Part shown: positions 14,149 to 21,389 of the stretch, piece after piece
How the letters are laid out: each line of letters begins with the position of its first letter
Position numbering within the stretch: position 1 is the first letter of the stretch
From: a virus
DNA length: 64,000 bases
Reading direction: 5' to 3' (one strand)
IMG/VR virus record: IMGVR_UViG_3300046804_001245
Coordinates: 42,883-106,882 of that record
Position numbers and translations under genes: made by a program
Notes under the pieces: generated by a model
The model's database searches: none
The model's input: the letters and a program-made list of their open reading frames with translations, nothing else
Told to the model about the DNA's origin: nothing

Positions 14149-14367
14149 TTAGTTGCGATATTGCGCTGTATGAGTTTCACGATGTAATTCATTTTCTTTA
14201 TCGTGATATTTCTTGATATAACTAATTAGTTCAATTAGTCTTGCTTGTGTATATGGTGGATATGTTGTTGTTATGATATTAGCAAATAATGCTGGATGAA
14301 AATGGTGGTCATTTAGGATTTCTTCTAATTGGTCGATTACTTTGTCTACTTTTGTCCGCCGTCTCAT
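14149..14367 (-). CDS. 72-aa helical protein
   Basis: Basic start (MRRRTK), otherwise mostly helical with His and Tyr. Leftmost gene of the - strand block. An AGTCAG-N10-TATACT promoter (14392-14413) lies 25 bp upstream, and the ribosome site is GAAAGG. No family recognised. Confidence 0.6.
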   Translation of the reverse strand: MRRRTKVDKVIDQLEEILNDHHFHPALFANIITTTYPPYTQARLIELISYIKKYHDKENELHRETHTAQYRN

Positions 14368-14391
14368 TGTTCCGCCTTTCTATTTTGTGAG

Positions 14392-14413
14392 AGTATATCA
14401 TAAAGGGCTGACT
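14392..14413 (-). promoter_or_regulatory. TGTCRG-type promoter, weak copy (AGTCAG-N10-TATACT)
   Basis: Keeps the invariant ten-base spacing but has one mismatch in the upstream box. The upstream box overlaps the hairpin at 14403-14426. Confidence 0.45.
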
Positions 14414-14426
14414 TGCGCCAGCCCTT
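14403..14426 (-). terminator. Hairpin after the Lsr2-like gene
   Basis: Eight-base perfect stem AAGGGCTG/CAGCCCTT with an eight-base loop, between two - strand genes. There is no strong U-tract, so termination is likely but unproven. Confidence 0.5.
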
Positions 14427-14441
14427 GTCTGATCTATTTAT

Positions 14442-14588
14442 TTAGTTCTTTGCTTGCTTGGTCTCAGCAGAAAACTTTACGCCATTCTTTTCCGCCTCTG
14501 ACAGGGCCTGCTTAGCTGCAGCTGAGAAACGGCCACGGCGGCCAACAGTAATTCCCTTGCTTGCTAGATATTCACGCTTTGTTGTCAT
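14442..14588 (-). CDS. Mini Lsr2-like DNA-binding protein
   Basis: Forty-eight residues. The order of features (REYLASKG, then GRRGRFSAAAKQA, then a second helix) matches the C-terminal DNA-binding domain of the actinobacterial xenogeneic silencer Lsr2, whose RGR turn inserts into the AT-rich minor groove. The Lsr2 dimerisation domain is absent. It could compete with host Lsr2 and relieve silencing of AT-rich phage DNA. Codons are richer in G/C than the neighbours, compatible with host origin. A GAAAGGA ribosome site precedes the ATG. Confidence 0.65.
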   Translation of the reverse strand: MTTKREYLASKGITVGRRGRFSAAAKQALSEAEKNGVKFSAETKQAKN

Positions 14589-14654
14589 TTTGTCTATCCT
14601 TTCATGATAGGTATATATTTTATCAGGTATCCACGAATTTGTAAATACCCCCGT

Positions 14655-14671
14655 AAAAGGGCCTTTGGCCC
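14655..14671 (-). terminator. Rho-independent terminator (- strand)
   Basis: GGGCC-AAA-GGCCC stem followed by TTTT on the - strand, closing the operon that ends at 14686. Confidence 0.75.
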
Positions 14672-14685
14672 CGCATTCTCGCAGC

Positions 14686-14943
14686 CTAGTCGGATATGTC
14701 CGATTTGTCCACTACGATAATATCATTAGACATGGATGGATATCCATCTTCTAACAAATCTGTTGTATCTCCTTCAAGCTCGTTATCTACATAATGAACC
14801 TGAATTGTAGAATCAGTTTCTATTTGGATCCAAGAATGTGTTGCGGCATTGGAGGCAATATCCCATGCCTCCTCCGCATTTGCCGCTTCCACATCAATAT
14901 AGTATTCAATTAGTTTATCTCCGAAGACTCTATGCTTGCTCAT
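14686..14943 (-). CDS. 85-aa acidic protein
   Basis: An alpha/beta start (FGDKLIEYYIDVEAANAEEAWDIA) in which a strand is followed by an EEAW helix, then an acidic tail. This pattern recurs in small actinophage proteins of unknown function. Overlaps the upstream gene by 14 bases. Confidence 0.6.
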   Translation of the reverse strand: MSKHRVFGDKLIEYYIDVEAANAEEAWDIASNAATHSWIQIETDSTIQVHYVDNELEGDTTDLLEDGYPSMSNDIIVVDKSDISD

Positions 14944-15331
14944 TTAGCCACCCGTCCTCATCCAGGGATACAAGGAAGTCGTTATCCCTCATCCAATCTC
15001 TGATTACCTCTTCCAGGATTTCGCCGCCGTGGTCCATATTAATACCAAGACCGTCGACATCATCCCAGAACTTATCCCAGATTTGTTTAAGAGTTACGCC
15101 AGTTGGCACAGCCTCGTCAACATAGTCATTAACAGCAAGGTCTTCATACTTACAATTGTCGTAGATGTCCTTGATTATATCAAATGTCCATGCCCACAAC
15201 AATGAGGGAAATGCGGCAACATCAGACAATAATCTGTTAATCTCCAGCATTTGATTGTATACGTCGTCCCTACGTGTTTGGTCCTGTAGATCTAATTGTG
15301 CTTTATGCACATCTAATGATTCAATTTGCAT
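14930..15331 (-). CDS. 133-aa acidic helical protein
   Basis: The start at 15331 is preferred because GAAAGGA lies just upstream; the frame extends further to 15355. Acidic, Trp-containing and helical, no motif known. Member of the operon driven from the promoter at 16922. Confidence 0.6.
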   Translation of the reverse strand: MQIESLDVHKAQLDLQDQTRRDDVYNQMLEINRLLSDVAAFPSLLWAWTFDIIKDIYDNCKYEDLAVNDYVDEAVPTGVTLKQIWDKFWDDVDGLGINMDHGGEILEEVIRDWMRDNDFLVSLDEDGWLNEQA

Positions 15332-15599
15332 TCTTGGTCCTTTCGTTAATTGCAAATGCTAATGCATATGTCATTTGGTAAATATGTGTGAGAGCGTCCA
15401 TTTGGCCCTCCCAGTATTTCCGCTCCATAGATTCCATGGCGTCGGAATAATCATTCTCTTCCTCAATACGCTGTGCTTCCTCCAGTTCACGCTCTGCGTC
15501 TAGCATGAGGACCTTTAGGTGCCCGTGCAAGATATCGGTGCCAGAAGACCCAGCGTCGACCTGCTTCTGCAGATATGGGTCCAGTTCTAATGTGTTCAT
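15321..15599 (-). CDS. 92-aa coiled-coil protein
   Basis: A long Glu-rich amphipathic helix in the centre (residues about 30-75), with a polar N-terminus. It overlaps the downstream start by 11 bases and the upstream stop by four. No function recognised. Confidence 0.6.
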   Translation of the reverse strand: MNTLELDPYLQKQVDAGSSGTDILHGHLKVLMLDAERELEEAQRIEEENDYSDAMESMERKYWEGQMDALTHIYQMTYALAFAINERTKNAN

Positions 15600-15814
15600 A
15601 GTATTTCCTCCACGTATTCAAGGATGTGAATTGTAGCAGAAACTTGGCCGCTTGTATAGTTATACTCAAAGTCTAATTCAGCATAATCTTTTGAGGCGGG
15701 GTCCAAGGAATCCATACGAGTAGACAACTGAGACAAATCCTCATTCAAAGATTGTATATGTAATTGAAGATAAGTAACTAATTGGGTCTTCCTATTTATA
15801 TATTCAGTTTCCAT
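15596..15814 (-). CDS. 72-aa coiled-coil protein
   Basis: Two heptad-like helices separated by a polar loop (DPASKDY). Ribosome site GGAGAG. Overlaps both neighbours. Unknown. Confidence 0.6.
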   Translation of the reverse strand: METEYINRKTQLVTYLQLHIQSLNEDLSQLSTRMDSLDPASKDYAELDFEYNYTSGQVSATIHILEYVEEIL

Positions 15815-15899
15815 TTCTCTCCTCTATACATTTAAAACAAATCTCTTTGTTGTTTACCGATACGGTAATTACTTTATAGTCATAACAGATATTACACAT
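15804..15899 (-). CDS. 31-aa zinc-finger microprotein
   Basis: CNIC and CFKC knuckles separated by 16 residues make a minimal zinc ribbon. The start overlaps the end of the upstream gene by eight bases, and its stop lies inside the next start region. Tight coupling supports it. Confidence 0.5.
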   Translation of the reverse strand: MCNICYDYKVITVSVNNKEICFKCIEERNGN

Positions 15900-16116
15900 T
15901 GAAGTAGAATTCATCTCCCTCATTTAAATTATAAAACTCATTGAATTTATTCTTCAGCAAAGGGTCATCATACAATTGGATTAATTTCCAATCTGCATAC
16001 ATGGTTCCCTCATCTAAATTGGACTGATTAAATTGGTCAAACAGTTCCATTGCTACAGCATGAATAATTTCACCTGTATCTGCTTCAGTCATATCGTCAA
16101 ATACCGAGTGTTGCAT
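15892..16116 (-). CDS. 74-aa acidic protein
   Basis: Helical, acidic and rich in Asn/Phe/Tyr. The ATG is directly abutted by the stop of the 257-aa gene upstream. No motif known. Confidence 0.6.
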   Translation of the reverse strand: MQHSVFDDMTEADTGEIIHAVAMELFDQFNQSNLDEGTMYADWKLIQLYDDPLLKNKFNEFYNLNEGDEFYFNV

Positions 16117-16889
16117 TATGCTTTCTCCATTCTATATTCAGGTACGTGGTCGGAATCCAAGTATACTTTATGGGTCTGACATTCTTTGACATTATCTAGG
16201 TCTGCCTCCCCAAGCCAATTACAAGCAGAGCAGATTTCTCCACAATCATTATCGCAATATTCCATTGTATTATCTGAATCACAATCACGACATTTGTTCT
16301 CATACTCTGAGATAGATATAACTTCTCCACGAAGTAATTCCATTTCTCCGCCCCAACCTGTTTCTTCCTCATAAGATAGAGTTAGCAATAAACTAGGATA
16401 TTGTGCAGATAATTTTTGGAGGGCAGGAACAGGAGGAGACCAAGCAGTATTAAAGTTATAATAAACTACTAAGTTCTCTCCATTTTCAGTAGGCCCTTCC
16501 ATATATGTATCTGAATATTCTTTATTATCAGATATAGCCACATCCCATTTTGTTCCCCAATTAGTTATATTCCATGAATACCAAGACTTATCTTCTAATC
16601 TAAGTTTTTCAGTATCATTCCACCAATTAGGGTCAGATACATCTAATTCAGAACGAGTTGGTTGTGCAACATATTCTAAATCAGTTATACCTGCTTGGCG
16701 GTGGTTATAGATATTATAAAAAGCAAAGACAGGATTAGGATATGTAGTCTGAGATACTTCCATATTTCCAGTAGTTTTATTCCATGAATCATGTAACATG
16801 ACGAATGGTTTATTCATTTGTTTTACAAGGTCATTTACCAATTCAGGAGAACCTTCAATTGTAAGACCGTTATAGCACCAATTTGGCAT
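16116..16889 (-). CDS. Api92/DUF1281-like ferredoxin-fold protein
   Basis: Two hundred and fifty-seven residues. The opening MPNWCYN, the central NWGTKWD, the F-x-T-A-W-S-P-P segment and the later YEEETGWGG are the signature order of the Api92-like family found on phages and plasmids, whose role is unknown. A C-terminal extension carries a Cys cluster (CRDCDSDN, CDNDCGEICSAC) that looks like a zinc-binding module. The start at 16889 is chosen from the AAAGGAA site and the family N-terminus. First gene of the operon behind the promoter at 16922. Confidence 0.75.
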   Translation of the reverse strand: MPNWCYNGLTIEGSPELVNDLVKQMNKPFVMLHDSWNKTTGNMEVSQTTYPNPVFAFYNIYNHRQAGITDLEYVAQPTRSELDVSDPNWWNDTEKLRLEDKSWYSWNITNWGTKWDVAISDNKEYSDTYMEGPTENGENLVVYYNFNTAWSPPVPALQKLSAQYPSLLLTLSYEEETGWGGEMELLRGEVISISEYENKCRDCDSDNTMEYCDNDCGEICSACNWLGEADLDNVKECQTHKVYLDSDHVPEYRMEKA

Positions 16890-16921
16890 TATATATTCCT
16901 TTCGTTCGGTTGAATGGTCCA

Positions 16922-16943
16922 ATTATACAATGCCCCACCGACA
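16922..16943 (-). promoter_or_regulatory. TGTCRG promoter (TGTCGG-N10-TATAAT)
   Basis: Exact copy of the repeated signature. Predicted start about 16915, 26 bases before the ATG at 16889. Confidence 0.75.
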
Positions 16944-17028
16944 TTTGACAATATCCCCCAAGTTTCGGGAAATTACATTAGATCTCGTAACAGAGCTATA
17001 TGGTCCTCAGGCATGCGGGCAAAAGCAA

Positions 17029-17053
17029 ATCCCCCAGGAACCAACTGGGGGAT
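17029..17053 (-). terminator. Strong hairpin after the 17173 gene
   Basis: Nine-base perfect stem ATCCCCCAG/CTGGGGGAT with a seven-base loop, between two - strand operons. Confidence 0.65.
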
Positions 17054-17061
17054 ATTGACAC

Positions 17062-17144
17062 GTAGGGCTGCTAGTCAAACGAAAGGAATTAAGTAAACAC
17101 TGCTTTACTTAGCGACTTGGGGAATCCCTATAGCCGCACCCTAC
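17062..17144. other. Structured non-coding element
   Basis: An 83-base stretch closed by GTAGGG/CCCTAC, containing an eight-base hairpin TAAGTAAA-CACTGC-TTTACTTA and a small GGG/CCC hairpin. It lies in the 283-bp gene-free gap between 16890 and 17172. It is not a tRNA: there is no seven-base anticodon loop and no T-arm. It may be a small RNA or a processed 3' UTR. Confidence 0.35.
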
Positions 17145-17172
17145 ATTTAAATGGGCCTAAGCCGTAGATTAA

Positions 17173-17577
17173 TTATACCAGAAGAGGGACGTCGGTATAT
17201 TTCTCTACGAATGTGCGTAGGTCCATTACGAAGAGGGGCTCATTGCTCATACCACGAACCTTGTTGTCCAAGTTATAGAATGAATCCTCTGTATGAAGAC
17301 TAAAAGTCATTTGTGTAAAGTCGACGATAGCAATCTTGTGCTCGTTATCGCCAATCTCATTTACATGCAGGCCCCATCCAGTCTCCATAGACCAACCGTC
17401 GCCAATCATATGACTGATTGCGATACGTGTTGCATATGAAGGGTCCGACCAACGAGGCTGTGCTTTTGCAACCGCCTCTGCTAAATTGGCAAGCATGTTG
17501 TGGCCCGCCCAGTGTCCATACAGTACAATTGTGTTACCGTTCGGCTGTACAAATCCGAAGTTTGCTCTGTCACCCAT
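17173..17577 (-). CDS. Conserved actinophage protein (MGDRANFGF family), unknown function
   Basis: One hundred and thirty-four residues. Motifs MGDRANFGF, LYGHWAGH, AISHMIGD, ETGWGL and GDNEHK are those of a protein often found in actinophage and actinobacterial genomes. The His/Asp/Trp conservation suggests an enzyme or a ligand-binding fold, but none is established. Overlaps the upstream gene by eight bases. Confidence 0.7.
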   Translation of the reverse strand: MGDRANFGFVQPNGNTIVLYGHWAGHNMLANLAEAVAKAQPRWSDPSYATRIAISHMIGDGWSMETGWGLHVNEIGDNEHKIAIVDFTQMTFSLHTEDSFYNLDNKVRGMSNEPLFVMDLRTFVEKYTDVPLLV

Positions 17578-17770
17578 TTATTTCTTCCTTTTCTATTATT
17601 GGTGTTTCTTCTTTACGGTCTAATTCTATAATTTCATAGGCCCACTTGTCAAGGGTCTCTGAATATTTATTTCGGTGGTGGCCACAGAAATACAATTCGC
17701 CATTAGTTCCTCTAGATAGGAATAAGGCTTGAGCTGAGCATGAATCGCATTTAATCCACTCAGAGGTCAT
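17570..17770 (-). CDS. 66-aa zinc-ribbon protein
   Basis: CDSCSAQA and FCGHHRNKY give a C-x2-C ... C-x-H-H site, followed by an acidic tail. This small finger is recurrent in actinophages. Confidence 0.65.
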   Translation of the reverse strand: MTSEWIKCDSCSAQALFLSRGTNGELYFCGHHRNKYSETLDKWAYEIIELDRKEETPIIEKEEING

Positions 17771-17924
17771 TGTTTAATGTACCAAATTCGATTTTGTCTG
17801 CTATATCGTCCATGATTTGGCCTTCCTCGCCTAAAATAGCATCGGCTGCCCATTGACGAATATTGTTAATAATTACTTCACGAGTAAATTTAACACCATC
17901 TTCAAAACCATCTTTGTAGTCCAT
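17760..17924 (-). CDS. 54-aa acidic helical protein
   Basis: Starts MDYKDGFEDG, a DG-rich start common in actinophage unknown proteins, followed by one long helix. Overlaps the downstream gene by 11 bases and is one base from the upstream gene. Confidence 0.55.
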   Translation of the reverse strand: MDYKDGFEDGVKFTREVIINNIRQWAADAILGEEGQIMDDIADKIEFGTLNNDL

Positions 17925-17925
17925 G

Positions 17926-18135
17926 TTACCTCCTGTAGCCTGTTGGCTGGTAATCTGTCTCCACTAGTATATCCAATTTATACTTAGATATCAAGGCTGA
18001 AACTTTTTCAATATTTCCCGTCCCAATATCAAATACAGTTGAATCTATCCAATATGGATCTAATCCAGCGAATTCAGCGTCCCAATATGCCGCTTTGAGG
18101 GCGGCAGTATTAGGAGCACGTAGTTGATAATACAT
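17926..18135 (-). CDS. 69-aa alpha/beta protein
   Basis: Compact, with a possible beta-alpha-beta pattern. The start shares one base with the stop of the 184-aa gene. An AGGAG-type site is present. No known family. Confidence 0.55.
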   Translation of the reverse strand: MYYQLRAPNTAALKAAYWDAEFAGLDPYWIDSTVFDIGTGNIEKVSALISKYKLDILVETDYQPTGYRR

Positions 18136-18689
18136 TAGTTCCAGTCCTGACTATCAACTAAATCAATATCCCATGAATCTACTTCGGTAGTAAAATCATT
18201 TGAGTCGACTGAAAGATTGTCAGAGAGATGATAACGAATATCAAAGTCATTAACTTCGGTAATATCTACCTCAGTACTTCCTGATACTGTAAGAGTTACA
18301 GTCCAGTTCATTGTTTGTTTTGGCTCATGGTCAAGGATTACACAAAGGTCACGAAGAACCTCTTCCTTGTCGACTGTATCTGAGAACCAACTATCAATAG
18401 TTAAATTATCGATAATCTGACCGATTTGTTTTTCTTGTGATTCAAGACGGGCATCACGATATTGTGCTTTTCTAAACATCTCGCTGATGTCTGCACGATT
18501 TAGAGTCCATTCTCTAAGTTCGCCATTTGGCAAGTGTTCATATGCTTTGATTGTTGGATTAGCGAAGAGCAAATCCTCCAATTCAGTTGCTTTATATAGT
18601 TTATAGATACTGTCATTTGATTCTGGCTGAATTTCACGAACAGTAGTTAATGCATGAGGATTATATGAATCCTGCGATACTATTTCCAT
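18135..18689 (-). CDS. 184-aa acidic protein
   Basis: The start at 18689 is chosen from the GAAAGGAAA site and the promoter at 18717. A longer frame to 18908 would run through the tRNA gene and is rejected. The N-terminal half is helical, and the C-terminal half is beta-rich and Asp-rich (repeats of SxDxND/DSWDID). First gene of an operon that continues to 17173. Confidence 0.65.
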   Translation of the reverse strand: MEIVSQDSYNPHALTTVREIQPESNDSIYKLYKATELEDLLFANPTIKAYEHLPNGELREWTLNRADISEMFRKAQYRDARLESQEKQIGQIIDNLTIDSWFSDTVDKEEVLRDLCVILDHEPKQTMNWTVTLTVSGSTEVDITEVNDFDIRYHLSDNLSVDSNDFTTEVDSWDIDLVDSQDWN

Positions 18690-18716
18690 TTGTTTCCTTT
18701 CGTTGTTATTGACCGT

Positions 18717-18738
18717 ATTATAGCGGACCTGACTGACA
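18717..18738 (-). promoter_or_regulatory. TGTCRG promoter (TGTCAG-N10-TATAAT)
   Basis: Exact copy. Predicted start about 18710, 21 bases before the ATG at 18689. No CRP-like site upstream of this copy. Confidence 0.75.
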
Positions 18739-18799
18739 AAATCCAGGGGTCCCGCCCCTTTGTCGTAACAATCTTTTTTGGATTTCACGTATGCGGGCG
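18738..18799. repeat. Dispersed intergenic repeat, copy A (divergent)
   Basis: Shares AATCCAGGGGT, a GTAAC core and a distal GCGGGC with the copies at 20036, 21406 and 23534, in the same order and strand. It lies directly downstream of the tRNA. Confidence 0.5.
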
Positions 18800-18804
18800 A
18801 GCTG

Positions 18805-18879
18805 CGACCCATACCAGATTTGAACTGGTGATCTCCACCGTGACAAGGTGGCGCTTTAACCATGCTAAGCCAATGGGCC
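18805..18879 (-). tRNA. tRNA-Asp (anticodon GTC)
   Basis: Seventy-five bases on the - strand. Acceptor GGCCCAT/ATGGGTC (one G-U), D-stem GCTT/AAGC, anticodon stem CCACC/GGTGG with loop TTGTCAC (anticodon GTC), T-stem ACCAG/CTGGT with loop TTCAAAT, discriminator G, no encoded CCA. It is the only tRNA I could find in the window. Aspartate codons are common in the very acidic proteins of this phage. Confidence 0.92.
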
Positions 18880-18885
18880 AATAGG

Positions 18886-18903
18886 GGGCCCCTTGCGGGG
18901 CCC
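18886..18903 (-). terminator. GC-rich hairpin between DUF932 gene and tRNA
   Basis: Seven-base stem GGGCCCC/GGGGCCC with a TTGC loop just after the DUF932 stop codon. There is no U-tract, so it may be a processing or attenuating hairpin rather than a full terminator. Confidence 0.55.
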
Positions 18904-18911
18904 GTCATTCT

Positions 18912-19922
18912 TTAGAATGATTTTACAACCTGAAGAATTTTATTCTTCTCGGCGGTAATAATTGGGTCAAAACCAGAAGCAGAAGCCCACTTTGATTCTG
19001 AATTACTCTTGCGAGTAGGACGGAAATAATCAAGGCGTTCAGTAAGCGCATTGAAAGCGCCCCATTTTGTTCCCTTGATATTAGCATTGGTCGGAGAGTT
19101 ATGGTAAAGGTCATTTAGCAAAACAACCTTGTTATCCCATTTTGTCTTAGCCAATTTAGAATCAGATTCGGCAGGCTTAGGATAAATTGTTTTTACAATA
19201 TCCTGAAATTGCTTATCTGTAATTTCAGCAGCGAATAGAGATTGAGCCTCTTTTTCAAAAGCGTCGAAATAGCCAAGAGTAAGACCAAGAGTCTCACGAG
19301 CAATTTGAATCTTACCTTCCGCCGTTTGAGTGTGGCGAATCTTGAAAGATTGCTTTGATTGCTTCATCGCTAGGTTTAGCGTATTTTGGCATACGACACG
19401 AACAGGTGTAATCGCTGCCTGAACAGCAACAGAGCCGTCGTGTGATGTCCATACGATAAGATAAAGTTTAGTTTTATCGTTAGCACCTTTAGGGTCTAGC
19501 ACCATTTCACGGGGAACAGTAAGAGAACCGAATACAACTTTGCCATTCTTTAGAGAACCAGCAGATTCCCAAGCGCAGCGAGAATCGCCGTCTAGGATAT
19601 TGTCAGCGAATGAAAATAGTTCTTCATTCTGAACAACTTTATATCTAGCACCGACAGTTGAGAGAACATCTGTTCCGCCATTGAATGGGTTAGTTCTAGT
19701 CACGAGTTGTGAATTAGAAGAATCATTCCAAGATTCTGGAATGAAATCAGATACAGGTGAAAGCGAAACATTCCAATTAGAAAGTTTAGCCTCATCTAAC
19801 ATCATTTGAGTTGAAACAGATTCATCTTGTGCGAAGATTCTGTTTGCGAGATTGTGCCAAGCGGGAGTTCCACGCAAGGCGAAAGCGACTTCGTCGCCAT
19901 TTATTTCTAGGTTATGAGCCAT
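18912..19922 (-). CDS. DUF932 / phage-plasmid-like protein (TIGR03299 type)
   Basis: Three hundred and thirty-six residues. The overall pattern (GTPAWHNL near the N-terminus, a central VRVVCQNTLNLA motif, then a long helical C-terminal half) is that of the DUF932 family found on phages, plasmids and integrative elements. The biochemical role is unknown; association with DNA replication or anti-restriction has been proposed for such proteins. Longest gene of the - strand block, alone behind the promoter at 19957. Confidence 0.85.
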   Translation of the reverse strand: MAHNLEINGDEVAFALRGTPAWHNLANRIFAQDESVSTQMMLDEAKLSNWNVSLSPVSDFIPESWNDSSNSQLVTRTNPFNGGTDVLSTVGARYKVVQNEELFSFADNILDGDSRCAWESAGSLKNGKVVFGSLTVPREMVLDPKGANDKTKLYLIVWTSHDGSVAVQAAITPVRVVCQNTLNLAMKQSKQSFKIRHTQTAEGKIQIARETLGLTLGYFDAFEKEAQSLFAAEITDKQFQDIVKTIYPKPAESDSKLAKTKWDNKVVLLNDLYHNSPTNANIKGTKWGAFNALTERLDYFRPTRKSNSESKWASASGFDPIITAEKNKILQVVKSF

Positions 19923-19956
19923 AGATTTATCCTTTCGATAGTTGATTAGTTCCTGA

Positions 19957-19978
19957 ATTATACACTACGCTGCCGACA
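19957..19978 (-). promoter_or_regulatory. TGTCRG promoter (TGTCGG-N10-TATAAT) of DUF932 gene
   Basis: Exact copy. Predicted start about 19950. A CRP/GlxR-like palindrome is centred near -77.5. Confidence 0.8.
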
Positions 19979-20019
19979 TTGTAAATAGTTAGTTCCAATA
20001 TAGGGCAAATCGGACACCC

Positions 20020-20035
20020 TGTGAGAAAGCTCACA
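20020..20035. promoter_or_regulatory. CRP/GlxR-type operator TGTGA-GAAAGC-TCACA
   Basis: Perfect match to the CRP/GlxR consensus TGTGA-N6-TCACA, 77 bp upstream of the predicted DUF932 start, with TCGGACA beside it. Confidence 0.7.
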
Positions 20036-20096
20036 GGATCCAGGGGTATTTTAGACTTGACGTAACGGGGCTTCGCCCCCCACAGTTGTGCGGGCC
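20036..20096. repeat. Dispersed intergenic repeat, copy B
   Basis: Order of conserved blocks: GATCCAGGGGTATTTT, ACTTGACGTAAC, a GGGG-CTTCG-CCCC hairpin, then TGCGGGCC. Near copies at 21406 and 23534. Confidence 0.6.
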
Positions 20097-20097
20097 T

Positions 20098-20220
20098 TCA
20101 GCTCATGTACTCGTTGATCACATCCAGCGCATTACACAATTGGCAGAAACATTCGCCATGGTCCATAACATCTTCCCAAATTAATTGCTGCAATTCGTGC
20201 ACCGCATATGGACCGCTCAT
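20098..20220 (-). CDS. 40-aa Cys-containing protein
   Basis: Helical with CFCQLC near the C-terminus. The start overlaps the GP88-like stop by four bases (ATGA), so the two are co-translated. Confidence 0.5.
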   Translation of the reverse strand: MSGPYAVHELQQLIWEDVMDHGECFCQLCNALDVINEYMS

Positions 20221-20936
20221 TTTTTACTCGCAGAAAATCTTATGTCTGCTTTATTAAATACGCAGAGCCCACACGATACACAGGCTGAACCGTTAGTAGA
20301 TATTAGCGGAATTCGTTTAGCATTTTCAGGACACTTTGCGCCTACTTTGCCAGTTAATTCTTTCATGACAGTTTCTGCCACCGCAAAATTCTTAGCGAGA
20401 TACGCAAGGCGTGTGCCGTGATTAGTACGCAATTCTTTAGCAGTATCTTTATTTTCATCATCCGTCGAATAGTAAAGAGATAGATTAGCAATTCCCTTTA
20501 GAATTACGGCGGCGGAAGCGACACGGGTATAGACCCAAAATTGAACATCAGGGTGTTTCTCAATAACATTCTTCCACGCATAGGCATATGTCTCATTAAA
20601 GAAATCTCCGTCCCAGTGGATACGGAATAATTTATCGGCATTTTTCTTATCACAGTCCGCCTTGAATTCTACAATCATTTCATCTAGAAGAGAGACCATT
20701 GTTTCGATATTGGCATTGCGTATCAATTCCCAATTATGGAGCAGTACGGCTTTAACGCCTTTATACACCTTTTCTAATTTACCAGCATAGCAGACACTTT
20801 CGCAGATACTAGTTGCGCCAGGACATGAATAGGCCTTACCAGCAGGCAGGCCAAAAGTATTAGCAATCGTAGGTGTCTTCCCGTTAGGGCTAACGGCGTT
20901 AGCCACTTTTCGGTCATTAGAGCGTTTCAATTTCAT
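20217..20936 (-). CDS. GP88-like protein with conserved cysteines
   Basis: Two hundred and thirty-nine residues. The N-terminal block KTPTIANTFGLPAGKAYSC, with Cys38, Cys45 and Cys49 (ATSICESVCYAGK), and the C-terminal CVSCGLC cluster are the hallmarks of the phage GP88 (gene product 88) family. The Cys clusters suggest an iron-sulphur or zinc site; the activity is unknown. The start at 20936 is supported by a promoter whose -10 ends seven bases upstream, making the message leaderless; the frame extends to 20978 but that part is inside the promoter. Confidence 0.8.
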   Translation of the reverse strand: MKLKRSNDRKVANAVSPNGKTPTIANTFGLPAGKAYSCPGATSICESVCYAGKLEKVYKGVKAVLLHNWELIRNANIETMVSLLDEMIVEFKADCDKKNADKLFRIHWDGDFFNETYAYAWKNVIEKHPDVQFWVYTRVASAAVILKGIANLSLYYSTDDENKDTAKELRTNHGTRLAYLAKNFAVAETVMKELTGKVGAKCPENAKRIPLISTNGSACVSCGLCVFNKADIRFSASKK

Positions 20937-20943
20937 ATGGGTA

Positions 20944-20965
20944 ATTCTATCACCACATACCGACA
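20944..20965 (-). promoter_or_regulatory. TGTCRG promoter (TGTCGG-N10-TAGAAT), leaderless
   Basis: Invariant ten-base spacing. The -10 ends seven bases before the ATG at 20936. The element lies inside the 3' end of the upstream gene. Confidence 0.65.
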
Positions 20966-21096
20966 GCGAATTCGGCAACAGTATCTAGACATTCGGCGCA
21001 TGCCCAATCATCGCCATAGACTTCGTATTCTGCCTCATCGACAAAATAGGTGGCAGTACCACAGATTTCATAGTATAAACAATTTACTTTTATCAT
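20950..21096 (-). CDS. 48-aa zinc-ribbon protein
   Basis: CLYYEIC near the start and CAEC near the end give four ligands; between them lies a beta hairpin with acidic residues. GAAAGGGAA ribosome site. Own promoter at 21122. Confidence 0.55.
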   Translation of the reverse strand: MIKVNCLYYEICGTATYFVDEAEYEVYGDDWACAECLDTVAEFAVGMW

Positions 21097-21121
21097 TTAG
21101 TTTCCCTTTCGTTATGCGGAT

Positions 21122-21143
21122 ATTATAACAGATTAGACTGACA
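21122..21143 (-). promoter_or_regulatory. TGTCRG promoter (TGTCAG-N10-TATAAT)
   Basis: Exact copy. The upstream box overlaps the last codons of the 21133 gene. Drives the gene starting at 21096. Confidence 0.75.
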
Positions 21144-21306
21144 ATTTATCTTCGACACGCCACCTTGCGACATATTTTTCTAGGTCTGCTAGGTTATCAT
21201 CTGTGAGATAGGTGGAGATTACGCCAAAAGAATATGCGTATTCGTTATAGCCTTTTTCTTTTGCGTAGGCTAGGAGGTCATTTAGAATATCGTTTCTGTC
21301 TTTCAT
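21133..21306 (-). CDS. 57-aa helical protein
   Basis: Mostly helical with a charged C-terminus. AAAGGAAA site upstream and its own promoter at 21331. No family recognised. Confidence 0.55.
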   Translation of the reverse strand: MKDRNDILNDLLAYAKEKGYNEYAYSFGVISTYLTDDNLADLEKYVARWRVEDKLSV

Positions 21307-21330
21307 TTATTTTCCTTTCGATATGCCGAC

Positions 21331-21352
21331 ATTATAAACTAAACCGCCGACA
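21331..21352 (-). promoter_or_regulatory. TGTCRG promoter (TGTCGG-N10-TATAAT)
   Basis: Exact copy, predicted start about 21324. An imperfect CRP-like site lies near -73.5. Confidence 0.75.
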
Positions 21353-21389
21353 TTTTCCATTCCAGCTTGGGCGTGTCGCAAATTATTTT

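Noticed and set aside
17062-17144. A second tRNA
   Set aside because: The central hairpin has an eight-base stem and six-base loop and no T-arm can be drawn.
18690-18908. N-terminal extension of the 184-aa gene to 18908
   Set aside because: It would read through the tRNA-Asp gene and the promoter; the start at 18689 has a proper ribosome site.
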